NCBI RefSeq assembly: GCF_028680575.1
Contig: NZ_JAPCKI010000003.1
Location: forward strand, 310,001-374,000
Direction of reading: 5' to 3'
DNA: 64,000 bases
From: Acidovorax benzenivorans
GTDB lineage: Bacteria; Pseudomonadota; Gammaproteobacteria; Burkholderiales; Burkholderiaceae_C
Below, piece by piece: positions 18,007 through 27,235 of the stretch; position 1 is the stretch's first letter; every line of letters starts with the position of its first letter. The translations under genes were made by a program, and so were the position numbers. The notes under the pieces are model-generated. The model was not told the DNA's origin. It saw only the letters and a list, made by a program, of their open reading frames with translations, and searched no databases.

Positions 18007-18250
18007 GGCGAAATTCCTTGAGGGTTATGGAGTCAGGCCGTGGCCCCCAATCCGCAGTGGCGGCTGAGGCTCGACCTGTGCCTCTACTGTCGGTGCCACT
18101 CTCAGGTGCCGGTGTAGGCAGGCAAGGGCGCTGGCTGTAGGACAGGCGGCACTGGGGAACTAAGGGTTTCCCTGCGCCCCGCGCTGTTGCCAATCGGGTT
18201 GCGCAGGCAGATCATTTCTTCGCCGCACAAAACTTACACAAGGACACGCA

Positions 18251-19831
18251 ATGACCCAGCACATCCAGCAAGTCGGCCGGGGGGCCGTGGGCGCCCAGCT
18301 GACGGTGGCGCAGCAGATCGGGTTGATTGTGGGCGTGGCAGTGCTGGCGCTGGTGGTCGTCCTGGCGCTGAGCCTGGTGCGGGTGCAACGCCTGGGGGCC
18401 ACGGTGGACCAGCTGGCGACCGAGCAGGTGGAGCGGCTGCAACTGGCCCTGCGCTGGCGCAGCAACATTGCCGTCAATTCCACGCGGGTATTCTCCATCG
18501 CCCAGACCGAGGGTGACGACCTGCAAAATTACTTCAAGGCCACGATGGCCGCCACCACCGCCGACACCAGCAAGGTGCAAAAGCGCTACACCGAGCTGGA
18601 GAACAGCCCCGAGGGTCTGCGTATCCAGGAGGAGCTGGCCACCATCCGCAAGTCTTACCTGGAAACGCGCGACAAGTCTCTGGAGCTGAAAAAAGCGGGC
18701 GATATGGCCCAGGCGCGCGCCTATGCGCTGGGCACGTTTGCGCCGGTGCTGGACAAGTACAACGCCATTGCCGACAAGATGGTGGATTACCAGGTGCGCC
18801 GCTCGGCCGAACAGGCGGCCGAGGCGGCAGAGCTCATCCAGTCCTACCGCATGACCGTGCTGGTGGCGGGTTTGGCGGGGCTGGGGCTGCTGGTGGTGCT
18901 GTCGTGGGTGGTGGTGCAGCGCACCCGTCGCTCGCTGGGCGCGGTGAGCGCGGTGGCACAGCGCATTGGCGAGGGCGATCTGTCCCAACCCATTGAGGTG
19001 CAAGGGCGTGGCGAGGTGGCCGAGATGATGCGCGCCATGCAGGGCATGCAGACCTCGCTGGTGCGCATCGTGGGCGACGTGCGGCACAGCAGCGACAGCA
19101 TTGCCACAGGCTCCAGCGAGATCGCGATGGGCAACGCCGACCTGAGCCAGCGCACCGAAGAGCAGGCCAGCAACCTGGAGGAGACCGCCGCGTCCATGGA
19201 GCAGATCACCAGCACCGTGAAGAACAATGCCGACACCGCGCGCAAGGCGGCCACGCTGGCTGGCACGGCATCGCAGGCGGCGGTGAAGGGCGGGGAGGTG
19301 GTGGGCCAGGTGGTGACCACCATGCAAGACATCTCGGCCGCATCCAAAAAGATCACCGACATCATCAGCGTGATCGACGGCATTGCGTTCCAGACCAATA
19401 TCCTGGCGCTGAACGCGGCGGTAGAGGCAGCCCGTGCCGGTGAACAGGGCCGGGGCTTTGCCGTGGTGGCCAGTGAAGTGCGCAGCCTGGCCCAGCGCAG
19501 CGCCGAGGCGGCCAAGGAGATCAAGGCCTTGATTGGCGCGAGTGTGGAGAAGGTAGAGAACGGCACCCAACTGGTGAGCAACGCCGGGCAGAGCATGGAA
19601 GACATCGTCGCCCAGGTGCAGCGGGTGAGCGACCTGATTGGCGAAATCTCCAGCGCCACGGGCGAGCAGACCATTGGCATCAGCCAGGTGGGCGAGGCGG
19701 TGATACAGCTCGACCAGGTCACTCAGCAGAACGCTGCCCTGGTGGAGCAGAGCGCGGCGGCAGCCGACAGCCTCAAGCACCAGGCCGCGCGGCTGGCAGA
19801 GATCGTGAGCGTGTTCCGGCTGGGGCGCTGA
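18251..19831 (+). CDS. Methyl-accepting chemotaxis protein (no tether tail)
   Basis: Transmembrane chemoreceptor. The 526-residue product has TM1 near 24-43, a periplasmic domain of about 155 residues of the four-helix-bundle type, TM2 near 201-222, a HAMP domain near 224-275 and a cytoplasmic signalling hairpin. The conserved tip ([20 protein letters not shown]) starts near residue 377. The C-terminus ends VSVFRLGR without a CheR/CheB-binding pentapeptide. ATG 18251 follows ACAAGGACAC. No che genes are nearby. The ligand is unknown. The cytoplasmic domain is closely similar to that of the receptor at 55879. Confidence 0.93.
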   Translation: MTQHIQQVGRGAVGAQLTVAQQIGLIVGVAVLALVVVLALSLVRVQRLGATVDQLATEQVERLQLALRWRSNIAVNSTRVFSIAQTEGDDLQNYFKATMAATTADTSKVQKRYTELENSPEGLRIQEELATIRKSYLETRDKSLELKKAGDMAQARAYALGTFAPVLDKYNAIADKMVDYQVRRSAEQAAEAAELIQSYRMTVLVAGLAGLGLLVVLSWVVVQRTRRSLGAVSAVAQRIGEGDLSQPIEVQGRGEVAEMMRAMQGMQTSLVRIVGDVRHSSDSIATGSSEIAMGNADLSQRTEEQASNLEETAASMEQITSTVKNNADTARKAATLAGTASQAAVKGGEVVGQVVTTMQDISAASKKITDIISVIDGIAFQTNILALNAAVEAARAGEQGRGFAVVASEVRSLAQRSAEAAKEIKALIGASVEKVENGTQLVSNAGQSMEDIVAQVQRVSDLIGEISSATGEQTIGISQVGEAVIQLDQVTQQNAALVEQSAAAADSLKHQAARLAEIVSVFRLGR

Positions 19832-19867
19832 CTGCCTTGGCAGGCTTCGAGGACTAGCTCACCTTGC

Positions 19868-20209
19868 TTAAGCCGCCTCGGTACGCTTGAGGCACATCGT
19901 GACCAGCAGCGACGCGGCCTCCACCGCCTTGAGGGAATGCAGCGCGCGCGGTGCCAGGTGCACAAAGTCGCCAGGGTGCAACTGCTGCACGCCCTGCTCG
20001 CTCACAAACTCCACCACACCCTCAATGCATTGCACCGTGGCTTCGCCGGGCGTCTGGTGTTCTTTCAGGGATTTGCCTACGGGCAGGACCACCCGCATGA
20101 CTTCGAGCTGGCCTGCTTTGAGGACGGCGGTGGTGACGGTGTCGGCCAGTCGCGCCCCTAGCGGGCGCACGCTGACGATCTGGCCAGATTGGGCGTGGGG
20201 CAGTGCCAT
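19868..20209 (-). CDS. Cupin-domain protein
   Basis: 113-residue single-domain cupin. EHQTPGEATVQCIEGVVEFV and LHPGDFVHLAPRALHSLKA hold the two conserved cupin motifs, with His in motif 1 (EHQTPGE) and His in motif 2 (PRALHSL) as probable metal ligands. ATG 20209 is preceded by AGGAGAACC; the longer frame to 20290 is rejected. Such proteins are often annotated as LuxR-regulated or anti-sigma cupins; the role is unknown. It ends convergently 36 nt from the chemoreceptor gene. Confidence 0.8.
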   Translation of the reverse strand: MALPHAQSGQIVSVRPLGARLADTVTTAVLKAGQLEVMRVVLPVGKSLKEHQTPGEATVQCIEGVVEFVSEQGVQQLHPGDFVHLAPRALHSLKAVEAASLLVTMCLKRTEAA

Positions 20210-20328
20210 GGCGGTTCTCCTTGCTTGCCGAGGCGCGGTACGCGCCCGGCCGATGCAGGCTACTGTGCCTGCAGTTGGCAGTGCGCGCAAGGTGGGTACA
20301 CCACCCCGCGCGCTGTGCCCCAGCGCGC

Positions 20329-21795
20329 CTACACCGACCGGCTGCGCGCCAGCGGCGGGTTCTTGGCGAAGTAGCGCGTGATGCCGCGCATCAGCGCGTC
20401 GGCCAGCTGCTCCTGGTACGCGCTGCTGCGCAGGCGTTTTTCTTCTTCGGGGTTGCTGATGAAGGCCGTTTCGACCAGCACGCTGGGGATGTCGGGCGCC
20501 TTGAGCACCGCAAAGCCCGCCTGCTCCACACGCGGCTTGTGCAGCTTGCCCACGTTGCCGATCTCGCCCAGCAGCACGGTGCCGAGCTTGAGGCTGTCGT
20601 TGATCTGCGCGGTGGTGCTCATGTCCAGCAGTGCGCGCTGCACATGCTGGTCCTTGGACTGCACGTTGATACCGCCCACCAGGTCAGCCTGGTTCTCCTT
20701 GTTGGCCAGCCAACGCGCTGCGGTGCTGGAGGCCCCGCCCTGGCTCAGCGCAAACACGCTGGCGCCGCGTGCCTCTGGCGTGGTGAAAGCGTCGGCGTGG
20801 ATGCTCACGAACAGGTCGGCCTGCACGCGCCGGGCCTTTTGCACGCGGGTGCCCAGGGGCACAAAGTAGTCGCCGTCGCGCGTGAGGTAGGCGCGCATGG
20901 GGTTGCCGCCCACGGTGGTGGCGTTGATGCGGTCACGCAGCAGGTGGGCTACACGCAGCACCACGTCTTTTTCGCGGGTGCCTGAGGGGCCGATGGCGCC
21001 TGGGTCTTCCCCGCCGTGGCCGGGGTCCAGCGCCACGATGATGATGCGGTCGGTCTCGGTGGCTGTGGCGCGGTTGCCGGGGCGTAAAGGCGCGGCGGGT
21101 GCTGCACCTGGCGCGGGCGCTGCGGCCACTACCGGCGGCTGTGCGGGTGGCTGTGCAGCGGTGTTGCCAGGCGCGGGGCCGCTGGCGCGCTGCGCGATCA
21201 GGTCGCCCAGCGGGTCGTGCTCGGCGGCGGGCGTGGGGGCGCGGGCTGTGGCGGGTGCGGGTGATGGTGCAGGCGTGGCAGCGGGGCTGTTGGCATCGCG
21301 CAGGCGTTCGGCGATCAGTGCCTCCAGCGGGTCCACGGGTGCCGCGGGGTACAGGTCAAACACCAGCCGGTGGCGGTAGGCGGCGACGGGTGGCAAGGTG
21401 AACACCTGCGGCATGGCCGGTTGCTTGAGGTCTACCACCAGCCGCACCACGCCGGGCGCGTTCTGGCCCACGCGGATGCCTGCGATGTTGGGGTCGTCGG
21501 GCTTGACCTTGGCCACCAGCTCGCGCAGCTCGGGGCTCAGGTCGATGCCCTCGATGTCCACCGCCAGGCGCGGCGGTGAGGTCACGAAGAACTGCTTGGC
21601 CACCAGCGCGCCATCGGACTCGATGGTCACCCGCGAGTATTCGGGTGCGGGCCAGACGCGCACGGCCACGATGGTGGCGCCGCGTGCGATCTGCTGTGCG
21701 CCCAGCAGTAGCACCAGGCTGCTGGCGCGCAGCACGGCACGGCGCGATGGCAGGGGCGCAACAGGGCGGCGGTCGGGCAGGGTGGGTTCGTTCAC
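20329..21795 (-). CDS. amiC: N-acetylmuramoyl-L-alanine amidase AmiC
   Basis: Zinc amidase that splits septal peptidoglycan during daughter-cell separation. The 488-residue product has a twin-arginine signal SRRAVLR (17-23) followed by a hydrophobic stretch, an AMIN septal-targeting domain (about 45-145), an Ala/Pro-rich linker and an Amidase_3 domain from about 250 to 475. Zinc-site residues include His260 in ALDPGHGGEDPGA and the His in SIHADAF; a conserved Glu lies in VETAFISNPEE. Tat export matches E. coli AmiC. tsaE is 6 nt upstream on the same strand, a common betaproteobacterial order. Confidence 0.95.
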   Translation of the reverse strand: MNEPTLPDRRPVAPLPSRRAVLRASSLVLLLGAQQIARGATIVAVRVWPAPEYSRVTIESDGALVAKQFFVTSPPRLAVDIEGIDLSPELRELVAKVKPDDPNIAGIRVGQNAPGVVRLVVDLKQPAMPQVFTLPPVAAYRHRLVFDLYPAAPVDPLEALIAERLRDANSPAATPAPSPAPATARAPTPAAEHDPLGDLIAQRASGPAPGNTAAQPPAQPPVVAAAPAPGAAPAAPLRPGNRATATETDRIIIVALDPGHGGEDPGAIGPSGTREKDVVLRVAHLLRDRINATTVGGNPMRAYLTRDGDYFVPLGTRVQKARRVQADLFVSIHADAFTTPEARGASVFALSQGGASSTAARWLANKENQADLVGGINVQSKDQHVQRALLDMSTTAQINDSLKLGTVLLGEIGNVGKLHKPRVEQAGFAVLKAPDIPSVLVETAFISNPEEEKRLRSSAYQEQLADALMRGITRYFAKNPPLARSRSV

Positions 21796-21801
21796 GGTGT
21801 C

Positions 21802-22329
21802 TCAGAGAGCTTGCAGCAGGCTGCGCCCGGTGGCGGTGTGGGCGTGCAGCGTGACCTTCCTTTCGGTGTCATCCATTGCTTCAATGTGGATAGCAAGGTC
21901 TGCAAGCGGGGTAAGCGCTGCAGCCTTTTCCGGCCATTCTGCCACCTTGAGGCCGGGGTTGGCAAAAATGTCCCTGAAACCCGCGTCTTCCCACTCGCGC
22001 GGGTCGTCAAAACGGTAGAAGTCGAAGTGCCAGATGGAGAGGCCCGGCGCTTCGTGGGGCTCCACCACGGCATAGGTGGGGCTCTTGATGCGGCCCTGCA
22101 CGCCCAGGGCGCGCAGCAGGTGGCGCACCAGCGTGGTCTTGCCCGCGCCCAGGTCGCCGTGCAGGGTCACGAAGGCGTTGGCCAGCACGGGCTGTGCGGC
22201 CAGGCGCTGCGCGAAGGCGGCGGTGTCTTCCTCGCTGTGCCAGGTGAAATGGCGCGTGGCTTCGGCAGGGTGGGCGGCGGCGGGGTTGCCGCTTTCTACA
22301 ATCTGGCCGTTATGTGGTGCAACAGTCAA
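21802..22329 (-). CDS. tsaE: tRNA threonylcarbamoyladenosine ATPase subunit TsaE
   Basis: P-loop ATPase that works with TsaB-TsaD to make t6A37 on ANN-decoding tRNAs. The 175-residue product has HGDLGAGKTT (Walker A), SPTYAVVEPHEA and FDFYRFDDPREWEDAGF, all TsaE hallmarks. No ATG fits; TTG 22329 is chosen because GAGGAACGAG lies just upstream with correct spacing. The open frame continues to 23241 but only antisense to queG. This start overlaps the 5' end of divergent queG by 18 bp. Residues KAAALTPLADLAIHIEA near the C-terminus come from a repeat copy. Confidence 0.9.
   Translation of the reverse strand: MTVAPHNGQIVESGNPAAAHPAEATRHFTWHSEEDTAAFAQRLAAQPVLANAFVTLHGDLGAGKTTLVRHLLRALGVQGRIKSPTYAVVEPHEAPGLSIWHFDFYRFDDPREWEDAGFRDIFANPGLKVAEWPEKAAALTPLADLAIHIEAMDDTERKVTLHAHTATGRSLLQAL
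21878..21933 (+). repeat. Dispersed ~60-bp repeat, copy 5 (inside tsaE)
   Basis: GATAGCAAGG, 15 nt, AGCGCTGCAGCC. Antisense to the gene, phase GCT ATC. Confidence 0.6.
22297..22302 (+). promoter_or_regulatory. -10-like hexamer 9 nt before queG start
   Basis: TACAAT, then 9 nt, then ATG 22312. No Shine-Dalgarno is present, so a leaderless or near-leaderless transcript is likely. It overlaps the tsaE 5' coding region on the other strand. Confidence 0.45.
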
Positions 22330-23391
22330 CTCGTTCCTCAAATGCGGGAGTGGGCCCGCGAGCTGGGATTTTCCCAAATCGGCGTGGCGGGGGTGGACTT
22401 GTCTGCGGCAGAGCCGGGTCTTGCGGCCTGGCTGGCGCAGGGCTTTCATGGTGACATGCATTACATGGCATCTCACGGCATGAGGCGCGCGCGCCCGGCC
22501 GAACTGGTGCCCGGCACCGTGAGCGTGATCACGGCGCGCATGGATTATTTGCCGCGCGACACCGCCATGGACGCCCCCGAAGGCTGGCAGGCCGCCGAAT
22601 TGTCGCGCCTGTCGCGCCCGCAGGAGGGCATTGTCTCGGTCTATGCCCGGGGCCGGGACTATCACAAGGTGCTGCGCGCCCGCCTGCAAAAGCTCAGCGA
22701 CCGCATCGGCGAGGCCATCGGCCCGTTTGGCCACCGCGTGTTCACCGACTCCGCCCCGGTGCTGGAGGCCGAGCTGGCCGCACGCAGCGGCCAGGGCTGG
22801 CGCGGCAAACACACGCTGGTGCTGAACCGCGAGGCGGGGTCCATGTTCTTCTTGGGCGAAATCTACGTGGACATGGCGCTGCCCGAAAGCGAACCCGTTA
22901 CCGCGCACTGCGGCAGCTGCAGTGCGTGCATCGACATCTGCCCCACGCAGGCCATCATTGCGCCGCACCGCATCGACGCGCGCCGCTGCATCTCGTACCT
23001 CACCATCGAACACGCCGGGCCCATCCCTGTGGAGCTGCGCCCGCTGATGGACAACCGCATCTATGGCTGTGACGATTGCCAGCTGATTTGCCCGTGGAAC
23101 AAGTTTGCGCAGGTCAGCCGCCTGCCGGACTTTGACGAGCGCAAGGGCCTGGCGGGCCAGCAGCTGGTGCACCTGTTTGCGTGGGATGAAGCCACGTTTT
23201 TGCGCATGACCGAGGGCGGCCCCATTCGGCGCATTGGCCATGAGCGCTGGCTGCGCAATGTGGCGGTGGCGCTGGGCAATGCGCTGCGCGCCACCGGCGA
23301 CGAGGCCTTGCGCACGGCGTTGCTGTCACGCGCCGACGATGCCAGTGCGCTGGTGCGTGAGCATGTGGCCTGGGCGCTGGACGCGGGTTAA
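22312..23391 (+). CDS. queG: Epoxyqueuosine reductase QueG
   Basis: Cobalamin- and iron-sulfur-dependent enzyme that reduces epoxyqueuosine to queuosine in tRNA. The 359-residue product begins MWCNSQLVPQMREWARELGF and carries HGDMHYMASHGMRRARPAELVPG, a family signature. Two 4Fe-4S cysteine sets follow: CGSCSACIDICPTQAI and CDDCQLICPWN. The C-terminus has HEAT-like residues (RHVAVALGNAL-type helices). ATG 22312 gives the normal N-terminus; an ATG at 22340 is less likely. It is divergent from tsaE with an overlap, an order also common in other Proteobacteria. Confidence 0.95.
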   Translation: MWCNSQLVPQMREWARELGFSQIGVAGVDLSAAEPGLAAWLAQGFHGDMHYMASHGMRRARPAELVPGTVSVITARMDYLPRDTAMDAPEGWQAAELSRLSRPQEGIVSVYARGRDYHKVLRARLQKLSDRIGEAIGPFGHRVFTDSAPVLEAELAARSGQGWRGKHTLVLNREAGSMFFLGEIYVDMALPESEPVTAHCGSCSACIDICPTQAIIAPHRIDARRCISYLTIEHAGPIPVELRPLMDNRIYGCDDCQLICPWNKFAQVSRLPDFDERKGLAGQQLVHLFAWDEATFLRMTEGGPIRRIGHERWLRNVAVALGNALRATGDEALRTALLSRADDASALVREHVAWALDAG

Positions 23392-23404
23392 ATAAAAATA
23401 TTAT

Positions 23405-23470
23405 TTAAATGAAATAGCCAGATGGCGCTTGTGCAATATGCCTGAGTAGCTATCAAAATGTGAGCAATGG
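23405..23470 (-). repeat. Dispersed ~60-bp repeat, copy 6 (intergenic after queG)
   Basis: On the minus strand TTTTGATAGCTACT, 15 nt, AGCGCCATCTGGC and an A+T-rich end. It fills the 95-bp gap between queG and the convergent esterase gene. An A+T-rich stretch AATAAAAATATTATT adjoins it at 23390-23405. Confidence 0.7.
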
Positions 23471-23486
23471 CTTTGGTGTCTGGGGC

Positions 23487-24134
23487 TCACTGCACCAGCA
23501 GCCCCGTCTGCTGCAAGGTACCCACTAGCCCTTGGGCAAACTCAGCGTAACCGGCGGCGTTGGCGTGGATCTGGTCCGACCGCAACCGCTCTTGCGCCAG
23601 CACGCCCGACCAGCCCTTGGCATGCAGCGGGATCTTCAGCTCTTCGGCAATCTCTTCGTACATCGGGTGGTCGCTTAGTCGGCCTGCGGCGGCCAGCAGC
23701 GACAGCTCGGGCACGGCCACCAGCAGCACCTGGGCGCCGCTGCTCTTGGCCTCGCTGCAGATGCGCAGGATGTTGGCGCGCGTGGTGGCCGCACTCTGGC
23801 GTCGCAAAAAGTCGTTGCCACCTATGCCCACGATGACCAGCGCGGGCTGGTGCTTTTGCAGCAGGCCCGGCAGGCGCTCCAGCGCCTGGGCCGAGGTGTC
23901 GCCCGACACGCCGCCGTTGACCACCTTCCAGCCCGTCAGGCGCGCCAGCTCGGCCGGGTAGGCAGTGTCGGCCGATGCGCCCACGCCCGACGTGAGCGAG
24001 TCGCCCAGCGCCAGCACGGTGGCGCCTGCCGGTACCGCTTGGGCACGAGAAGGTTTGCGGCCGCAGGCGACCAAGCCGAAGACGGAGGCGAGGCTGGCGC
24101 TGAGCAGCAGCCTGCGGTTCAGACCCTGGTTCAT
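23487..24134 (-). CDS. SGNH-family esterase/lysophospholipase (TesA-like), lipoprotein
   Basis: Secreted serine esterase of the GDSL/SGNH family, similar to TesA/arylesterase. The 215-residue product has a lipoprotein-like signal ending FGLVAC (Cys24), block I GDSLTSG with nucleophile Ser46, a Gly in block II, GGND in block III, and block V DQIHANAAGY with catalytic Asp and His. ATG 24134 overlaps the stop of the upstream AEC carrier as ATGA, so the two are translationally coupled. In E. coli tesA adjoins ybbAP; here those genes are about 18 kb away. Confidence 0.9.
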   Translation of the reverse strand: MNQGLNRRLLLSASLASVFGLVACGRKPSRAQAVPAGATVLALGDSLTSGVGASADTAYPAELARLTGWKVVNGGVSGDTSAQALERLPGLLQKHQPALVIVGIGGNDFLRRQSAATTRANILRICSEAKSSGAQVLLVAVPELSLLAAAGRLSDHPMYEEIAEELKIPLHAKGWSGVLAQERLRSDQIHANAAGYAEFAQGLVGTLQQTGLLVQ

Positions 24135-25036
24135 CGCAGCACCCCCAGCGCAAACGGCAGACTCACGATGCCCAGCAAGGTAGACAACGTGACCAGCCCT
24201 GCCACATACGGCCCGTTGTAGCCCATGCGTGCCGCCAGCACATAGCAGGTCGATGCCGTGGGCAGCGCCGCAAATGCCAGCAGCACGGTGGTCTGCACGG
24301 CGTCCAGCCCGAACATGTGCGCCATCGCAAATGCCACCAGCGGCTGCACCAGGTGCCGGATGGCCAGCACCGACACGCTCAGCGTCTTGCCCCGCGTGAG
24401 CAGGCCAAACTGCAGTCCCGCTCCGGCCGCCATCAGGCCCAGCGCGAGCGACGCGGCACTGATGCGGCTGACCGTGGGCACCGCCCATTCAGGGACCTGA
24501 AAACCCAGCAGGTTGGCCACCAGGCCCGAGGCGGTGGCGATGATCAGCGGGTTGCGCAGCAGCTCGCGCGCAAAGCTGTGCTGCCCGTGCCGGGCCATGG
24601 GCCACACGGCGGCCACGTTGAACAGGGGCACGCACACGCCGATCAGCACGGCAATCATCAGCAGGCCCTGCGTGCCTGCCAGCCGTTCGGCAATCGCCAG
24701 GCCAATGAAGGAGTTGAAGCGGAACGCCACCTGTGCGCTGGCCGCGTGGTCGCGCACATCAATGCGCTTGCCCACCCAGGGCCAGTGCGGCAGGCTATAG
24801 GCCAGAGCGATCCCGATCACGCCCGACAGCATGCCCGCCCCGATCAGTCCCGACGCCGCGCCAATATCCATCGGGCTTTTGACGATGGACTGGAACAGCA
24901 GCACCGGGAACAGCAGGTAATACACCAGGCTCTCGACCGGCTGCCAGACCGAGCGGTTCAGGGCGGTGTACCGGCAGATCAGGTAGCCCAGGAAGATGAG
25001 TGAAAAGTCGGGAAGCAGGAGTTGGGCGTAGTTCAC
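24131..25036 (-). CDS. AEC (auxin efflux carrier) family transporter
   Basis: Inner-membrane carrier with about ten hydrophobic segments in 301 residues. Recognisable parts are [21 protein letters not shown] near the start, [16 protein letters not shown] in the middle and [17 protein letters not shown] near the end. AEC proteins carry small carboxylates such as malate or malonate. The start is GTG 25036, supported by a TATTCT hexamer 6 nt upstream; the frame to 25183 has no transporter character. The SGNH esterase follows with a 4-nt overlap. Confidence 0.87.
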   Translation of the reverse strand: MNYAQLLLPDFSLIFLGYLICRYTALNRSVWQPVESLVYYLLFPVLLFQSIVKSPMDIGAASGLIGAGMLSGVIGIALAYSLPHWPWVGKRIDVRDHAASAQVAFRFNSFIGLAIAERLAGTQGLLMIAVLIGVCVPLFNVAAVWPMARHGQHSFARELLRNPLIIATASGLVANLLGFQVPEWAVPTVSRISAASLALGLMAAGAGLQFGLLTRGKTLSVSVLAIRHLVQPLVAFAMAHMFGLDAVQTTVLLAFAALPTASTCYVLAARMGYNGPYVAGLVTLSTLLGIVSLPFALGVLR

Positions 25037-25042
25037 ACACCG

Positions 25043-25048
25043 AGAATA
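25043..25048 (-). promoter_or_regulatory. -10-like hexamer 6 nt before the AEC carrier start
   Basis: TATTCT on the minus strand, then CGGTGT and the GTG start. It is the weakest match to TATAAT in the set. Confidence 0.3.
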
Positions 25049-25222
25049 CTTGATGCATGGCAAGCCGCCGGGGCGCTGTTGGGGTGTCGAAGGACGGCAG
25101 GGGCTCTGCCCGCCCGGTCCGTTTTTAGGGTTAGCCCTTATGTGGAATCCGCAGGGCGGTTTGGCGTGCGTTGGGCATACCATCGGCGCTGTTTGTTGTT
25201 ACCCCGCACGAAGGAGATTTCC

Positions 25223-26188
25223 ATGCATCGTCGTCAATGGCTCGCGCTGACCGTACTGGCAGCGGCAGCCGGATCGGCCGCCGCACAAGGCTACCCCAAC
25301 AAGGTGATCAAGCTGCAGGTGCCGTTTGCACCGGGTGGCACCACCGACATCATTGCGCGCGTGATTGCCGACCCGCTGGGCAAGGCCCTGGGCCAGTCCG
25401 TGATCGTGGAGAACAAGGCTGGTGGCGGCGGCATCGTGGGTGCGGCAGAAACAGCACGTTCAGCGCCAGACGGCTACACGCTGGGCGTGGCCACGGTGTC
25501 CACCACGGCGGCCAACCCCGCCATCAACCCCAAGACGCCCTACAACCCGCTGACGGACTTCACGCCCATCATCAACATTGCGGCCACGCCCAATCTGATT
25601 GCCGTAAACCCCAGCTTCCCGGCCAAGGACTACAAGGCCTTCATCGCCGAAGTGCAGAAGAACCCGGGCAAATACTCGTACGCATCGTCGGGCACGGGCG
25701 GCATTGGCCACCTGCAGATGGAGCTGTACAAGAGCCTGTCCAACACGTTCGTCACGCACATTCCCTACCGGGGTGCGGGCCCGGCGCTGAACGACACCGT
25801 GGCCGGCCAGGTGCCGATCATCTTTGACAACATCCCTTCGGCGCTGCCCTTCATCAAGGACAACCGTCTGGTGGCCATTGCCGTGGCCGCGCCCCAGCGC
25901 GTTGCTGCACTGCCCAATGTGCCCACGTTCAAGGAACTGGGCCTGGAGCCCGTGAACCGCATGGCTTACTACGGCATCCTGGGCCCCAAGGGGCTGCCCA
26001 AGGACATCGTTGACAAGATCAATGCCGCCGTGCGCACCGCACTGCAAGACCCGGCCGTGAAGAAGCGCATTGAAGATACCGGCTCCATCGTGGTGGGCAA
26101 CACGCCCGAGCAGTTTGCCGAACAGATCAAGGCGGAATTCGCGGTCTACAAACAAGTGGTCGCCAAGCAGAAGCTGACGTTGGAATAA
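25223..26188 (+). CDS. Bug-family tripartite tricarboxylate transporter binding protein
   Basis: Periplasmic solute-binding protein of the Bug/TctC family. The 321-residue product has a signal peptide ([11 protein letters not shown]), the family opening [39 protein letters not shown] and [13 protein letters not shown], the usual carboxylate-contact regions. ATG 25223 is preceded by AAGGAGATTTCC. No TctA or TctB membrane genes are nearby, so it is an orphan receptor. A second Bug protein starts about 2 kb downstream after xerD, but the two are distant in sequence. Confidence 0.93.
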   Translation: MHRRQWLALTVLAAAAGSAAAQGYPNKVIKLQVPFAPGGTTDIIARVIADPLGKALGQSVIVENKAGGGGIVGAAETARSAPDGYTLGVATVSTTAANPAINPKTPYNPLTDFTPIINIAATPNLIAVNPSFPAKDYKAFIAEVQKNPGKYSYASSGTGGIGHLQMELYKSLSNTFVTHIPYRGAGPALNDTVAGQVPIIFDNIPSALPFIKDNRLVAIAVAAPQRVAALPNVPTFKELGLEPVNRMAYYGILGPKGLPKDIVDKINAAVRTALQDPAVKKRIEDTGSIVVGNTPEQFAEQIKAEFAVYKQVVAKQKLTLE

Positions 26189-26209
26189 GACCCACGGCCG
26201 CCCTCCCAA

Positions 26210-26236
26210 GCCGCCCCATTTGCGGGCGGCTTTTTT
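26210..26236 (+). terminator. Intrinsic terminator after first Bug gene
   Basis: GCCGCCC, 7-nt loop, GGGCGGC, then six T. It separates the Bug gene from xerD. Confidence 0.9.
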
Positions 26237-26269
26237 GCGTCTGTCGCTGGGGATGTTCGCGATACGTGC

Positions 26270-26275
26270 TATGGT
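26270..26275 (+). promoter_or_regulatory. -10-like hexamer 6 nt before xerD start
   Basis: TATGGT, then TTTTGG and ATG 26282. It lies only 34 bp after the preceding terminator, so xerD needs its own promoter in this short gap. Confidence 0.35.
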
Positions 26276-26281
26276 TTTTGG

Positions 26282-27181
26282 ATGCTTGCTCCCAGCCTCA
26301 ATGCCATCGACACCTTTGTGGACGCCCTGTGGCTGGAGGACGGCCTGTCCCGCAATACGCTGGCTGCCTACCGGCGCGACCTGACGCTGTACGCGCAGTG
26401 GCTGGCTGACCAGCAGCCCGCCCAGGCGCTCGACGACACGGCCGAACACCACCTGCAGGCCTATTTCGCGGCCCGCCATGCCCAGACGCGTGCCACATCA
26501 GCCAACCGGCGCTTGACGGTGCTGCGCCGCTACTTTCACTGGGCGCTGCGCGAGCGGCGCATCACCGCCGACCCCACGGTGCGGCTGCAGGCCGCACGCC
26601 AGCCGCTGCGCGTGCCCAAGACGCTGTCGCAGGCGCAGGTGGAGGCGCTGCTGAACGCGCCCGACCTGGGCAACCCCCTGGGCCTGCGCGACCGCACCAT
26701 GCTGGAGCTGATGTACGCCAGCGGCCTGCGCGTGACCGAGCTGGTCACGCTCAAGACCTTCCAGGTCGGCCTGAACGAAGGCGTGCTGCGCGTGATGGGC
26801 AAGGGCAGCAAGGAACGCCTGGTGCCGTTTGGCGAAGAGGCCCGTGCCTGGCTGGAGCGCTATCTGAACGAAGCCCGCAGCGCCATACTCGGCGGGCAGC
26901 AGACGGACGACCTGTTCGTCACCCAGCGCGGCAGCGGCATGACGCGGGTGATGTTCTGGGTCATTGTGAAGAAGTGGGCGCAGGTGGCGGGCATCACGGT
27001 GCCACTGTCGCCGCACACGCTGCGCCACGCGTTTGCCACACATCTGCTCAACCATGGCGCCGACCTGCGCGTGGTGCAGCTGCTGCTGGGCCATGCCGAT
27101 ATCTCCACCACCACCATCTACACCCACGTGGCGCGGGAGCGGCTCAAGTCCTTGCATGCGCAGCATCACCCGAGGGGCTAG
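26282..27181 (+). CDS. xerD: Site-specific tyrosine recombinase XerD
   Basis: Resolves chromosome dimers at dif together with XerC. The 299-residue product has a SAM-like core-binding domain (about 5-90) and a catalytic domain with the full set Arg150, Lys174, His245, Arg248 (HTLRH), His271 (LGHADISTT) and nucleophile Tyr280. Length and the LEDGLSRNTLAAYRRDL opening fit XerD. No integrase-associated genes or att sites are visible, so this is the housekeeping copy. Bug-type binding-protein genes flank it on both sides. Confidence 0.94.
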   Translation: MLAPSLNAIDTFVDALWLEDGLSRNTLAAYRRDLTLYAQWLADQQPAQALDDTAEHHLQAYFAARHAQTRATSANRRLTVLRRYFHWALRERRITADPTVRLQAARQPLRVPKTLSQAQVEALLNAPDLGNPLGLRDRTMLELMYASGLRVTELVTLKTFQVGLNEGVLRVMGKGSKERLVPFGEEARAWLERYLNEARSAILGGQQTDDLFVTQRGSGMTRVMFWVIVKKWAQVAGITVPLSPHTLRHAFATHLLNHGADLRVVQLLLGHADISTTTIYTHVARERLKSLHAQHHPRG

Positions 27182-27235
27182 TGTCCCGAGTTAGAAGTTC
27201 GTTTTTCCGTATCTTTGTTGACAAGAAAGTCCTGC

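Noticed and set aside
22330..23241. N-terminal extension of tsaE over queG
   Set aside because: The extension is antisense to queG and unlike TsaE; the TTG at 22329 with a ribosome site gives the normal length.
26282..27181. xerD as the integrase of a mobile island
   Set aside because: Length and sequence fit housekeeping XerD; no att repeats, tRNA or cargo genes are nearby.
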